Part shown: positions 52,089 to 61,705 of the stretch, piece by piece
Numbering within the stretch: the stretch's first letter is position 1
Layout of the letters: each line of letters begins with the position of its first letter
Assembly (NCBI GenBank): GCA_964605715.1
Contig: CAZSDV010000001.1
Location: 4,578-68,577, forward strand
DNA from: JAPUME01 sp964605715
Lineage (GTDB): Bacteria > Acidobacteriota > Terriglobia > UBA7540 > JAPUME01
DNA length: 64,000 nt
Reading direction: 5' to 3'
Position numbers and translations under genes: made by a program
Notes under the pieces: model-generated
The model's input: only the letters and a program-made list of their open reading frames with translations
The model's database searches: none
What the model was told of the DNA's origin: nothing

Positions 52089-53012
52089 ATGGCTGAACCC
52101 TTTACCAAGCTTTCCCATGCATCTCCTGAGGTGGCGGACCCGGAGGCACCCGAGCGGGTACAAATCTTTGTTTCGCGCCATCGCTACTTTTTCCTTCTCG
52201 TTGCGGTCTTAGTGGCACAACTCCTGCTCCTATCCGTCCAAATTACCCGAGGCCGAGGTACGCTCCTGATTCAGGTGTGGGCTGTCTCTGCCATGGAGCC
52301 CTTTCAGCGGGCAGCGCACTGGACGGTGAGCAGTTTGGGTGGCGCTTGGGGAAACCTCCAAGATCTCCGTAACGCTCGGGAACAATATCGGCAACTACAA
52401 GAGGAAGTGGCAGTTCTCAAGGCATCACTTGACCAACTCTCAGGAGAGGCTCAGGAACTCGACTACCTCCGTTCCCAACTTAACTACAAGAGAGAGGCGC
52501 CGTTTGAGTCTCTTGCTGCGGAAGTTATTGCTAGTAGCCCTGGTGGAAATACCCGCTCGATTTTTCTGGGTCGAGGAGTTGAGGACGGCATGAAATCTGA
52601 TTTAGCGGTGGTAACTCCAGAGGGTGTGGTAGGAAAGGTTCTTCGCACATACGCGCGAACTTCTCAGGTTCTTATGATTACTGACTCGCAGAGCGGGGCC
52701 GGATGCTTACTTGAGAGCTCTCGCCTACACGGCGTCTTGAAGGGCACTGGACGTAGTTTCTGTCGAATGGATTACGTGCTGAACGAGCAAGACGTGCAGG
52801 TTGGCGACCGTGTATTAACCTCAGGCCAGGACCGAGTTTACCCTAAGGGCCTTTTTCTTGGAACTGTTGTTGAAGTAAAGGATGGGCATATTTACAAGGA
52901 AATTTTTATTGAGCCAGCGGCACACCTTGATCGTTTAGAGTCTGTGTTGGTTGTTCTCAATCCCACGACAATGCGGCTGGAATCTCGTAATTTTTCCCCT
53001 CCGTCGCAATAA
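52089..53012 (+). CDS. mreC: Rod-shape-determining protein MreC
   Basis: This is a membrane-anchored periplasmic protein that links MreB to PBP2 and MreD. It has 307 aa from ATG 52089. One transmembrane helix lies at about 37-55, a coiled coil at about 95-140 (NAREQYRQLQEEVAVLKASLDQ-type), and the beta-barrel-like core contains the conserved GVVGKVLRTYARTSQVLMITD and DRVLTSGQD...PKGLFLGTV segments. An earlier in-frame TTG at 52068 is possible, but a GAGGAAG site fits ATG 52089 better. It lies between mreB and mreD. Confidence 0.92.
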   Translation: MAEPFTKLSHASPEVADPEAPERVQIFVSRHRYFFLLVAVLVAQLLLLSVQITRGRGTLLIQVWAVSAMEPFQRAAHWTVSSLGGAWGNLQDLRNAREQYRQLQEEVAVLKASLDQLSGEAQELDYLRSQLNYKREAPFESLAAEVIASSPGGNTRSIFLGRGVEDGMKSDLAVVTPEGVVGKVLRTYARTSQVLMITDSQSGAGCLLESSRLHGVLKGTGRSFCRMDYVLNEQDVQVGDRVLTSGQDRVYPKGLFLGTVVEVKDGHIYKEIFIEPAAHLDRLESVLVVLNPTTMRLESRNFSPPSQ

Positions 53013-53117
53013 AATATCGAAGAGGCTATTTTAGTTGGGCTTAGGTTTGACTAAATTTGCTAATAAAATTAGGGTTTGGTTGCTGGAAGATGACGGTTTT
53101 GTTAAGCTGACCAGGTA

Positions 53118-53636
53118 ATGTCGCAGGCAACAAAACAAAGAGCGGAAGTTTATAGGTTTTCTCCTTTAGTTTTCTGGTTGACCTTTCTTTTTGCTTTTCT
53201 AATCCAGGGGTTAATTCCAGCCCGGTTTCCTTTTGGGCACGTATTTGACCTTCCCTTAATAATGTTGATCTATTTTTCCGCCAACCGGAGCAGTAAGGTT
53301 TACGGAATTTTTCTCGGGGCTGGAGTAGGAATTCTCCAGGATGCACTGTCATCCCACGCTTACATCGGACTTCTTGGCATGGCAAAGGCTGTGGTGGGTT
53401 ACCTTGCGCCCACTATTGCAGTTCGAGTCAACTTGAATCAGGCGTTTCCTCGCACAATTTTAACTGGGGCCCTTGTTTTACTTCATGGTGCTATTTTCCT
53501 AACCCTTGAGCGAACTCTCCTTGAAAATCCTAACCCGTTCGTTCCTGTTAATTTCCTAAATAGCGTGCTGGTGAATACATCGCTCGGAATTTTTCTATTT
53601 CCTTTGCTTAATCGCGTTCGAAAGGAGGCATGGTAA
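53118..53636 (+). CDS. mreD: Rod-shape-determining protein MreD
   Basis: This integral membrane component of the elongasome has 172 aa with about five hydrophobic segments (FWLTFLFAFLIQGLIPARFP and later ones). The sequence is only loosely conserved across the family, as is usual for MreD; the assignment rests on hydrophobicity, size, the GAGVGILQDALSS segment and its position between mreC and mrdA. The start is ATG 53118. Confidence 0.85.
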   Translation: MSQATKQRAEVYRFSPLVFWLTFLFAFLIQGLIPARFPFGHVFDLPLIMLIYFSANRSSKVYGIFLGAGVGILQDALSSHAYIGLLGMAKAVVGYLAPTIAVRVNLNQAFPRTILTGALVLLHGAIFLTLERTLLENPNPFVPVNFLNSVLVNTSLGIFLFPLLNRVRKEAW

Positions 53637-53755
53637 AGCTTGGAGCTTGGTCGCCAACAAGGCCGAAAAACCCCCCGCTTGCCAACTTATAAGGGCTGTG
53701 CTATCTTTCGCTTAAGAGTGAAGTGGTCCTGCCTAATGCTCATATAGCACGCCTT

Positions 53756-55642
53756 ATGTTTCTTCAGGATTCCGAAAACCGCAACCAATTTAACCGCCGC
53801 ATTTCCCTACTCCAGTACTTTGTGGTTTTTCTGGTAGTGTTGATTGGCGCGGGGTATTGGCGCGTTCAGATCTCAAGCTACCGTCAGTATGCAAAACTTG
53901 CAGAAGACAATCGCATACGGGATTTTCCTATTATGGCGCCCCGAGGAAGGCTCCTTGATCGTGAAGGTCGAGTTCTTGGGGGAAATACGCCTAGCTTTCG
54001 AGTTATGCTTCACGGCGCTACCAATCCACTTTCTGACCAGGAAATTAAACACATCTCTGATGTCCTAGACGTGGATGCCAAGGAACTTCAGGAGCTGAGT
54101 CGCAAAGGTGTATCTTCCAGTATGATCCGTCCTGAGATTTTAAAACAGTCTGCAACACTTAATGATATCGCCTTTATCGAGTCCCACCGCTGGGAATATC
54201 CTGAGCTTGACCTGATTCACTTTCCTAGACGATCTTATCCGAGGGGAAATTTTGCTGCTCACCTCCTTGGTTATATTGGGGAAGTTCCCAAGGAGGTTCT
54301 GGAGAAGCCCAACGCTCGCTTCCGAAAAGGTGGTGTTATGGGGCGGTCTGGCGTGGAGTCCAGCTATGATGAATACCTGGCAGGAAAAGATGGGGTCCGG
54401 CGCGCAATTGTCGATAGCAGGGGCCGGGAATTTGACGCAGAAGACTTGGTTTTAGCCAAGTCCGGCAAAGATCTTCGCCTAACTTTGGATTTAGATCTAC
54501 AAAGAACAGCGGAAAGTATCCTCGGTGATCGTGAAGGTGCGGTGGTGGCCCTTGATCCAAGAACTGGGGAAGTACTTGCCATGGTGAGTCGGCCAACGTT
54601 TGATCCCGACGTTTTTGCTGATCGTATCAGCTCAGAGGGTTGGGCAGGACTTCTGAATGATCCTGGAAAGCCGCTGATGAACCGGGCGACCCAGTCTCAC
54701 CTGGCTCCGGGTTCCATTTTTAAGATCGTGGTTGCTGCGGCAGCTCTGGAGACTGGAATTATTGACCCTTCCGCCACTATTCTGTGTCGGGGATCCGCCA
54801 GGATCTACGGCCACACCTTTAACGATTGGCTTGGAAGTGGCCACGGGCGGGTAAACCTCCACCGTGCAATAGTCCGTTCCTGTAATGTCTATTTTTATCG
54901 TCTTGGCGCCAAACTGGGCATTGAGAGGATTGCCTACTTTGCCAAGCATCTTGGTCTCGGCTCGCCCACTGGGATTGATCTTCCAGGTGAAGTTGGAGGG
55001 CTGGTTCCTTCTCCTGAATGGGTCAAGCGGAGATTTAAGAGACGCTGGTTTCCAGGAGAGACTATTTCTGTGGCTATTGGCCAGGGTGCGGTGGCTGTTA
55101 CTCCCTTACAATTGGCTCATGTAATTGGGGGGATTACTTCCGGAGGTATTTTCCATCGTCCTCATATTGTCTTCCCTAATCAACTGGAGGAAGCAGGTCA
55201 TGAGGCTCCTATTATCCATGAGAAGCGATTTCCATTAAGCGATGCCACGGTCAAAATCCTCTGTCGCGGAATGTGGGGTGTTGTGAATGAAGATGGAACG
55301 GGGATCCGAGCGCGCATTCGCGATCTTGATATTGGCGGCAAGACTGGTACCGCCCAAGCAGTAAGTCGCCGTACCCGGAAAGAAGCAGGTGAGGATAAAT
55401 TTAGGGCAAACGCTTGGTTTGTGGGAACCTATCCTTCTCGGAATCCGGAAATCGTGGTAAGTGCTTTAATTGTGGGTGGGGATCATTCTTACGAGGCTAT
55501 TCCAGTTGTACGGGAAATCATCCGCACGTATAAGGAAAAAAAGGTTATTCAGCAAGTTCAGCCTTTGGTGCCCGAGGGAAAGGTAACGATGAACAAGGAA
55601 GTACTAAATGAAATTGTTGCTGCTAGGAATAGGCTTCCCTGA
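53756..55642 (+). CDS. mrdA: Penicillin-binding protein 2 (elongation transpeptidase)
   Basis: This class B transpeptidase crosslinks peptidoglycan during elongation, working with RodA. It has about 628 aa from ATG 53756. An N-terminal membrane helix (about 18-38) is followed by the pedestal domain (about 60-215) and the transpeptidase domain. The catalytic serine is S320 in SIFK (320-323); the SCN motif is in IVRSCNVYFY, and the KTGTA motif is present near 520. A GTG at 53723 in the same frame would add 11 residues; both starts are possible. It is followed 30 bp later by rodA, the classic pair. Confidence 0.92.
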   Translation: MFLQDSENRNQFNRRISLLQYFVVFLVVLIGAGYWRVQISSYRQYAKLAEDNRIRDFPIMAPRGRLLDREGRVLGGNTPSFRVMLHGATNPLSDQEIKHISDVLDVDAKELQELSRKGVSSSMIRPEILKQSATLNDIAFIESHRWEYPELDLIHFPRRSYPRGNFAAHLLGYIGEVPKEVLEKPNARFRKGGVMGRSGVESSYDEYLAGKDGVRRAIVDSRGREFDAEDLVLAKSGKDLRLTLDLDLQRTAESILGDREGAVVALDPRTGEVLAMVSRPTFDPDVFADRISSEGWAGLLNDPGKPLMNRATQSHLAPGSIFKIVVAAAALETGIIDPSATILCRGSARIYGHTFNDWLGSGHGRVNLHRAIVRSCNVYFYRLGAKLGIERIAYFAKHLGLGSPTGIDLPGEVGGLVPSPEWVKRRFKRRWFPGETISVAIGQGAVAVTPLQLAHVIGGITSGGIFHRPHIVFPNQLEEAGHEAPIIHEKRFPLSDATVKILCRGMWGVVNEDGTGIRARIRDLDIGGKTGTAQAVSRRTRKEAGEDKFRANAWFVGTYPSRNPEIVVSALIVGGDHSYEAIPVVREIIRTYKEKKVIQQVQPLVPEGKVTMNKEVLNEIVAARNRLP

Positions 55643-55672
55643 GGTGCCGAAAATGAAAGGCAGGAGAGTTAA

Positions 55673-56761
55673 TTGAAAAACAAAGCAAGCTACCGGGAAT
55701 TTGACTGGTTGCTGGTTGCCCTAATCTTGGTGATTTCAGCTGTGGGTATTGTGGAAATTTACAGCGTCACAGCGGAGACTGGGTTGGCTGGCCAGTACAG
55801 GCTACAGGTTTGCTGGGTTTTGATTGGATTGGTGGCCATGTTGGTAATTAGCCGGTTGGACTACCATATGATTTTGGGGCATGTGCCTTGGATCTACCTT
55901 GGGGTAGTTGTACTTCTCGGGATACTTCTCGTAGCTGGGGAACCGATCGGTGGGGCCCGGAGGTGGATCCATTTAGGTGGCTTGAATTTCCAGGTGTCTG
56001 AAATCGCAAAACTGGTTATAATTATGGCATTAGCGAGATATTTTGCAGGTGTTAACTCTAAGCACCTCAGCTGGAAGGATATATTTGTAGTTGGGTTTTT
56101 GGTCAGTGTGCCGTTATTATTAGTGGCCCTTCAGCCAGATTTAGGGACTGCGTTAACCTTTGTGGTGATAGCGCTGGCGGGGGTTGTGGTAGCTGGTATT
56201 CGGATACGGCAGGTTGTATTATTGGCCCTGGCTGGAGCCCTGTTGATGCCGGCAGGTGTGTGGTTTCTTAAGCCGTATCAGCAAGAGCGGCTTAAAACCT
56301 TTATTCAACCGGAAGCAGACATTCAAGGTTCTGGTTATCAGATTAACCAGTCCAAGATTGCAATCGGTTCTGGGGGGTTCTGGGGTAAGGGCTTGCGACA
56401 GGGAACCCAGAATCGACTAGGCTTTATCCCCGGAGCCCATACGGATTTTATCTTCGCTGCGTTTGCAGAGGAACATGGCTTTGTGGGTACGGTCTTTGTC
56501 TTGTTGCTGTACCTGCTTTTATTGATGCGTTTGCTGGACGGCGCCCAGTCGGCGGTTGACCGGGCCGGGAGTTTTTTAATTACGGGTTTTGCCGCAGTGC
56601 TTTTTTTCCAGATTACGATAAGCACTGCTATGATAATTGGCTTAGCGCCCGTAACGGGAATTCCTTTACCTTTAATGACATATGGTGGTTCATCGGCACT
56701 GTTCACTTTTATGGGTTTCGGTCTGGCTCTTAGCGTTCGCATGAGACGTTTTGTTAATTGA
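55673..56761 (+). CDS. rodA: SEDS-family glycosyltransferase RodA
   Basis: This is the peptidoglycan polymerase of the elongasome, working with PBP2. It has 362 aa with about ten membrane segments. The family signatures LQPDLGTALTFVVIALAGVVVAG and IGSGGFWGKGLRQGTQNRLGFIPGAHTDFIFAAFAEE and the C-terminal PLMTYGGSS are intact. The start is TTG at 55673, chosen for the AGGAGAG ribosome-binding site 5 bp upstream. It closes the mre-mrdA-rodA run. Confidence 0.95.
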   Translation: MKNKASYREFDWLLVALILVISAVGIVEIYSVTAETGLAGQYRLQVCWVLIGLVAMLVISRLDYHMILGHVPWIYLGVVVLLGILLVAGEPIGGARRWIHLGGLNFQVSEIAKLVIIMALARYFAGVNSKHLSWKDIFVVGFLVSVPLLLVALQPDLGTALTFVVIALAGVVVAGIRIRQVVLLALAGALLMPAGVWFLKPYQQERLKTFIQPEADIQGSGYQINQSKIAIGSGGFWGKGLRQGTQNRLGFIPGAHTDFIFAAFAEEHGFVGTVFVLLLYLLLLMRLLDGAQSAVDRAGSFLITGFAAVLFFQITISTAMIIGLAPVTGIPLPLMTYGGSSALFTFMGFGLALSVRMRRFVN

Positions 56762-56882
56762 TCCAGAGCAAGTTATTTACAAATTTTTTGAGCCTGTTTA
56801 GGTTCAGCGAGGAAATGGAAGAGTTGATCTCCCGGTTTAGAAAGGGATGGATCCTCTGTCCTAATTTCCCAGAGGAGTTTTT

Positions 56883-59144
56883 ATGACGAAAGAATTATTT
56901 GTGTCCTCGTCTCCTCAGGAGAAAAAAGTTGCTCTCCTGGAAGACGATCAGTTGGTTGAGCTTTGGTTTGAGCGTGATGAAGATGTTGGGATTGTTGGGG
57001 CTATCTATAAAGGTCGAGTGAGCAGAGTTTTGCCTGGAATGCAGTCCGCATTCGTTGATGTCGGCTTGAAGCGGGATGCCTTTCTCTATGTTTCCGATTT
57101 TTATGAGGAGTCGGAAGAGTACGAGCGCCTAGGTGCCAAGGCTGTAGCTCGCAAACGACGTGCTAAAGAGAGTTCAAGCAAAGCTCTGCCAGAGACTGGT
57201 GAGCCCAAGTCGGCTCCTGCGGCTTCCAGTGTTTCTGATAAGCCCACAACGAAACTTCCTAAGGAGAGCGAACAGGCTGCCACTGAGGATGCTGCTTCTA
57301 CTGTAAAATCTAGCCCTTCCAGTGTTTCTGATAAGCCCACAACGAAACTTCCTAAGGAGAGCGAACAGGCTGCCACTGAGGATGCTGCTTCTACTGTAAA
57401 ATCTAGCCCTTCCAGTGTTTCACGGAAGAATAAGCCGGAGAGTGGATTGCGTCGCCCCGGGCGACCTTCTCGCCGCCACCGCATTGACAGTCGTCGGGGT
57501 AAGGCTGGATTTCAAAAGGCGGACAAGGATGAAAAACCTAAAAAAGGTGGAAGTGATCACTTTCAACTGCTACCGGGTGAAACCTTAGCGCTCCACCGTG
57601 ACGATCCTGTTGCGGGTTTGAAACCAGAGCCTGGAAACCAGAACCCTGGCCCCGTAAATGACAAAGATAGTATTACCCCTTCCCAGGTTGATCGACCACC
57701 CGAATCTTTGCTCACTCAACAGGACTCCGAGCCAGGATCTACCGGTGCAGTAGAACAGGAATCGAGAATTACCGAGGATACCCCTTCTAAGTCAGAGGGT
57801 GAGAAAGCGAAGTACACACTTCGAGATTCTGATGATCAGGCCCGGTATGCCACGACAACGGCTGGAAAGACACCTCGAAAGCCGCGACAGAGCGGGCCGC
57901 GTCGAACTCGCCGTTCCCGTAGTCAATCCTCTTCATCGCCTCAGGTGAAGATTGCTAATGTCCTTAAAGAAGGACAGGAAATCCTAGTTCAGATTGCCCG
58001 TGAGCCCCTAGGTACCAAAGGAGCTCGGATTACCTCGCATATTGCACTTCCGGGTCGCTATTTAGTTTATATGCCCACTGTTACCCATATTGGTGTCTCG
58101 CGCAAGATTTCATCTGAGGAGCAGAGGCTTCGTCTGAGGAATACAATTTTGGAACATAAAGGATCCCTCACGGGGGGTTTTATTGCTCGGACCGCTGCCC
58201 AGGACTGTTCCGAAGAAGACGTTAAGGCAGATATCGGCTTTCTCGCTAAGGCATGGAGTGAGCTGAGGTCCCGCGCGGACGCTGCAAAAGCTCCTGCTCT
58301 GGTTCATGGGGACTCGGGATTAGTTGAGCGGGTCCTCCGAGATATTTTTTCACCTGAGTTCAAGCGGATTCGTGTTGACAACGAAGCAGAATTTGAGGGA
58401 GCTGTCGACTTCGTTAACCATAGTCAGCCAGACCTAGTGGGAAATGTAAAGCTTTACGAAAAGGAAGCACCCATATTTGAGGAGTTTGGAATCCAATCCG
58501 AGATCGAAAAGGCGTTGAAGCCAAAGATATGGCTTAAGTCTGGTGGCTATATTGTCATTAACGAAACTGAGGCTTTGGTTGCCATTGACGTGAACACCGG
58601 TAAATATGTTGGTCGAACTAGTCGGCTGGAGGATACCATTCGACGGACGAATGTTGAGGCCACTGAGGAGATTGTGCGGCAAATGCGCCTCCGAGACCTA
58701 GGAGGAATTATCATTATTGATTTTATCGACATGGACGAGAAACGCAGTCGGAACCAGGTGATGAAGGCTCTTGAGGATGCCCTGAAAAATGACCGAGCCC
58801 CTTCCAAAACTCTTCCTTTTAATGATTTTGGTTTGGTGGCTATTACCAGAAAACGCGTTCGCCAATCACTGGGCCACACGCTTTGCCATTCTTGCATCTA
58901 TTGTGATGGTTCAGGATGGATTAAATCCGTAAAGACCGTGTCTCATGAGATCCTTACGGAGGTACGGAAAATGGCTGACTCAATTGACGGCCCGACCCTA
59001 ACCTTGCGGGTTCACCCAGACGTGGCTAAGGGTTTAAAAACGGGTGAAAGGTCCTTGCTCTCGGAGATAGAGGTTCTCGCACAGAAGGATGTGATCGTTA
59101 AATCTGATGCATCAATACACCAAGAGCGGTTCGAAATTTTCTAG
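56883..59144 (+). CDS. Ribonuclease E/G with a long insertion in the S1 domain
   Basis: This endoribonuclease is for mRNA decay and rRNA/tRNA maturation. It has 753 aa. The S1 domain begins at about 40 (GAIYKGRVSRVLPGMQSAFVDVG) but is interrupted after residue about 80 by some 270 residues of low-complexity, Ser/Glu/Lys-rich and then arginine-rich sequence (including a 31-aa repeat at about 114-176). S1 resumes at about 355 (VKIANVLKEGQE). The RNase H-like and DNase I-like catalytic parts follow, with the metal-binding aspartates in AIDVNTGKYVG and IIDFIDMDEKR, and the zinc-link CHSCIYC. It is between RNase E and RNase G in length, and lacks the C-terminal degradosome scaffold of E. coli RNase E. 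It follows rodA by 121 bp. Confidence 0.9.
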   Translation: MTKELFVSSSPQEKKVALLEDDQLVELWFERDEDVGIVGAIYKGRVSRVLPGMQSAFVDVGLKRDAFLYVSDFYEESEEYERLGAKAVARKRRAKESSSKALPETGEPKSAPAASSVSDKPTTKLPKESEQAATEDAASTVKSSPSSVSDKPTTKLPKESEQAATEDAASTVKSSPSSVSRKNKPESGLRRPGRPSRRHRIDSRRGKAGFQKADKDEKPKKGGSDHFQLLPGETLALHRDDPVAGLKPEPGNQNPGPVNDKDSITPSQVDRPPESLLTQQDSEPGSTGAVEQESRITEDTPSKSEGEKAKYTLRDSDDQARYATTTAGKTPRKPRQSGPRRTRRSRSQSSSSPQVKIANVLKEGQEILVQIAREPLGTKGARITSHIALPGRYLVYMPTVTHIGVSRKISSEEQRLRLRNTILEHKGSLTGGFIARTAAQDCSEEDVKADIGFLAKAWSELRSRADAAKAPALVHGDSGLVERVLRDIFSPEFKRIRVDNEAEFEGAVDFVNHSQPDLVGNVKLYEKEAPIFEEFGIQSEIEKALKPKIWLKSGGYIVINETEALVAIDVNTGKYVGRTSRLEDTIRRTNVEATEEIVRQMRLRDLGGIIIIDFIDMDEKRSRNQVMKALEDALKNDRAPSKTLPFNDFGLVAITRKRVRQSLGHTLCHSCIYCDGSGWIKSVKTVSHEILTEVRKMADSIDGPTLTLRVHPDVAKGLKTGERSLLSEIEVLAQKDVIVKSDASIHQERFEIF
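57223..57421 (+). repeat. In-frame 93-bp tandem repeat in the RNase E/G insert
   Basis: Two full copies of a 93-bp unit (57223-57315, 57316-57408) plus 13 bases of a third (57409-57421). Being a multiple of three it adds exactly 31 residues per copy (SVSDKPTTKLPKESEQ onward) without breaking frame. I see no difference between the two full copies. Repeat number could vary between strains. Confidence 0.95.
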
Positions 59145-59434
59145 CTTGGTCTTTTAGGAAGCCCCTATAAACCTATTGGATTTTCAGATATCTTAAGGGT
59201 ACTAGCTTTCCCGTGTACCATTCCAAGGTTTCAAAATTTATTATTAAGAATTTCCTACCCGTGTCTGTAACCCATAAAGTGGATCTGGAAGGCTTGAGGG
59301 AAGTTGATTGCCAGGCCCAGGTCATTGCCTCACCATCCCACAATTGAAAGCCATGTTGCCCATCCGAACAGATAATAAAAATGTTAAGATAGCAGAAGGA
59401 CCTTTAATTACAAGCAGGACACCTTTCTCAGTGG
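59145..59434. other. Intergenic region before the adaptor gene
   Basis: 290 bp between the RNase and the efflux adaptor genes. It includes an AT-rich part (59250-59275). A TTGAAA at 59344 and a GATAAT at 59371 are spaced too far apart (21 bp) for a standard promoter. No gene, tRNA or terminator was recognised. Confidence 0.4.
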
Positions 59435-60868
59435 ATGGTTTTTTTGATATTGAATGCGAAAAGAATAATACTTTTTTTAATCGGTGGGGCCTTAGTCATA
59501 ATTGTTGTTGGAGGTAACCTATGGTGGTCTTACCGCAACCGAATTGTGGTCCAAACTGACAAGGCTCAGCTGCAGGACCTGAAATCTATCGTCACTGCGT
59601 CGGGTGAGATTAAGCCAAAAAATTATGCCAACGTCAATGCTGATTCCTTGGGAAAAGTTACTGAGATTCTAGTCGAAGAAGGTGATGCGGTAAAGAAAAG
59701 TCAGGTTATTTTGCGCTTGGAATCCATACAGTCAGCCGCTGAAGTGGATGCCCAGAAAGCTTTCTTGAAAACCGTACAGGCGGAGGCTAAGGGAGCTCAA
59801 GCTTCTCTTAGGGCAGCAGAGGCCTTTGTTGAAAGCACCCAAGCTGACCTGGCTCAAGCGGAGTCAAACCGAAACCGCTATCGTGCTGAGTTTGAGCGTG
59901 CTGCGCGGTTATTAGAAGAAGATTTAATCTCCAGATCACTCTATGATCAAAGACGGACCGATTTTGAAGTAGCCCAGTCGGTAATTAAGTCTCGTAAAAG
60001 TCACATTAGCCAGGCCAAAGCTGATTTATTACAAAGAACCTCAGCTCGGGACGCAGTCTTGGCCCGAGTTTCGCAGGCACGAGCTACCCTGGTTCGCATA
60101 TCCGACGTATTTCGGAAGACTACCTATACATCCCCCATTGGGGGTGTAGTTACCGACCTTCCAGTAAATATCGGAGAAAATGTGGTAATGGGAATCCAAA
60201 ACTCTCCCGGGAGTCGCCTTTTTTCAGTGGCGGATATGTCAGTCATTACAGCTGAAGTAAAGGTAGATGAAACCGATATCGTGAACGTAAAATTCGGCCA
60301 TCCTGCAGAAATTACAATAGATGCCATTGTGAACCAAACTTTCCTAGGTAGAGTTACTGAGGTTGGCCAGAGCGCCATTAATCGTGGTACCGGTCAGGCA
60401 ACTACTGCAAATCAGATTAGTGAAGAAGCTAAGGATTTCAGGGTTGAGGTCACTCTAAACGAACCGCCATCGAATTTGCGTCCAGGACTCTCCTCGACAG
60501 CCAAGATTACCACTGCTACCCGCAACGGCGTACTGACGGTTCCAATTCAGGCAGTTACGATCCGCCAACAAAGGGAGTTGCGGCCAGAGGAGGAAGGCTC
60601 CGGAAATGAAGTTTTTGCCTCCCTAGAGAAGCTAACTCGAGAACAGCTGAAAGAAGAGATACAGGGAGTTTTTGTTGTGAGAGATAGAGTTGCTACCTTC
60701 GTCTCTGTAAAGACCGGCATTATGGGTACAACTGAGGTCGAAATCACTAATGGCTTAGAAGATGGCGAAGAGGTTGTTAGTGGGAGCTATAAGGCACTCC
60801 GAACCCTAAAGAACGGCACAAAGATTCGCGTTGAAAACAAGGCCAACGGCCCTAACAAAAACGAATAG
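59435..60868 (+). CDS. MacA/HlyD-type periplasmic adaptor protein
   Basis: This is a membrane-fusion protein of ABC or RND efflux systems, 477 aa. An N-terminal membrane segment is at about 10-30. The biotinyl-lipoyl-like hairpin (about 60-100, GKVTEILVEEGDAVKKSQVI), a long coiled coil (about 105-215) and the beta-barrel domains follow. Together with the adjacent MacB-like ATPase it would form part of a tripartite exporter for a macrolide, peptide or other molecule. A permease gene, which such systems need, is not next to it in this window. The start is ATG 59435. Confidence 0.88.
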   Translation: MVFLILNAKRIILFLIGGALVIIVVGGNLWWSYRNRIVVQTDKAQLQDLKSIVTASGEIKPKNYANVNADSLGKVTEILVEEGDAVKKSQVILRLESIQSAAEVDAQKAFLKTVQAEAKGAQASLRAAEAFVESTQADLAQAESNRNRYRAEFERAARLLEEDLISRSLYDQRRTDFEVAQSVIKSRKSHISQAKADLLQRTSARDAVLARVSQARATLVRISDVFRKTTYTSPIGGVVTDLPVNIGENVVMGIQNSPGSRLFSVADMSVITAEVKVDETDIVNVKFGHPAEITIDAIVNQTFLGRVTEVGQSAINRGTGQATTANQISEEAKDFRVEVTLNEPPSNLRPGLSSTAKITTATRNGVLTVPIQAVTIRQQRELRPEEEGSGNEVFASLEKLTREQLKEEIQGVFVVRDRVATFVSVKTGIMGTTEVEITNGLEDGEEVVSGSYKALRTLKNGTKIRVENKANGPNKNE

Positions 60869-60904
60869 CCAGGAAGAAAAAAGAGTAATTGTGCCGAAAT
60901 CTTC

Positions 60905-61603
60905 ATGCTAAATGAAAATGGATTGCTAATCCGGACCGAGGGGTTGTGGAAGTCATACGAAATCGGGTCGGAAGAAATTCATGCCCTCCAAGGTGTTTCG
61001 CTCCAGATACATAGAAACGAATACGTGGCCATAATGGGGCCTTCGGGTTCAGGAAAATCTACCTTAATGAACCTGATCGGTTGCCTTGATACGCCTACTC
61101 GCGGCAAATACTTTCTGAACGGTCAGTCCGTAAGTACATTGAGTGATGACGAACTGGCTTATATTCGAAACAAGGAAATCGGTTTTGTTTTTCAGACCTT
61201 TAACCTCCTGATGCGCTCCACCGCCCTGCAGAATGTGGAGTTGCCTCTAATCTATAATGGCACGCCTCCCACCCGGCGGTTGGAAATGGCCAAGGAGGCC
61301 CTGTCTCGAGTTGATTTGGCTGGGCGTGTTAACCATTTACCAAATCAACTTTCTGGGGGCCAGCATCAGCGGGTGGCCATTGCTCGTGCTCTTGTTAACC
61401 GACCCTCCATTATTCTGGCTGATGAACCTACTGGTAACCTGGATTCAACGACAGGAGGTGAAATCCTGGCCCTTTTTGATCATCTCCACCAGGAGGGGAA
61501 CACTCTTATCCTTGTGACACATGATCCTGGTGTTGCCCGCCGTGCCCGCCGCATCGTCACCATTGAAGATGGAAAAATTCACCGTGACGAACAGGTGGAA
61601 TAG
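60905..61603 (+). CDS. MacB/LolD-type ABC transporter ATP-binding protein
   Basis: This is the ATPase subunit of an exporter of the MacB/LolD class, 232 aa. The Walker A motif is GPSGSGKST (about 45-53), the Q-loop FQTFNLL, the signature LSGGQHQRVAIARAL (about 145-159), Walker B ILADEPTG and the H-loop VTHD are all present. It is 36 bp after the MacA-like gene. No membrane subunit follows: the next gene, 102 bp on, is mtnA in the opposite direction. The permease may be elsewhere. Confidence 0.88.
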   Translation: MLNENGLLIRTEGLWKSYEIGSEEIHALQGVSLQIHRNEYVAIMGPSGSGKSTLMNLIGCLDTPTRGKYFLNGQSVSTLSDDELAYIRNKEIGFVFQTFNLLMRSTALQNVELPLIYNGTPPTRRLEMAKEALSRVDLAGRVNHLPNQLSGGQHQRVAIARALVNRPSIILADEPTGNLDSTTGGEILALFDHLHQEGNTLILVTHDPGVARRARRIVTIEDGKIHRDEQVE

Positions 61604-61705
61604 GAGCTACCCAACCGCATGAAGTACGGACCAGATTGAAAATTGACAAAGGCAGTGAAGGAAGCTTTTTTATCTGCCCTGCCGTTTGCCCTTACAATAG
61701 AGTAG

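Noticed and set aside
57101..57484. 127-codon minus-strand frame across the RNase insert
   Set aside because: It is an artefact of a repeat of length divisible by three: any frame open in one copy stays open in the next. No start signal or family match.
59308..59517. 69-codon frame before the adaptor gene
   Set aside because: It overlaps the real adaptor start in another frame and carries no recognisable sequence.
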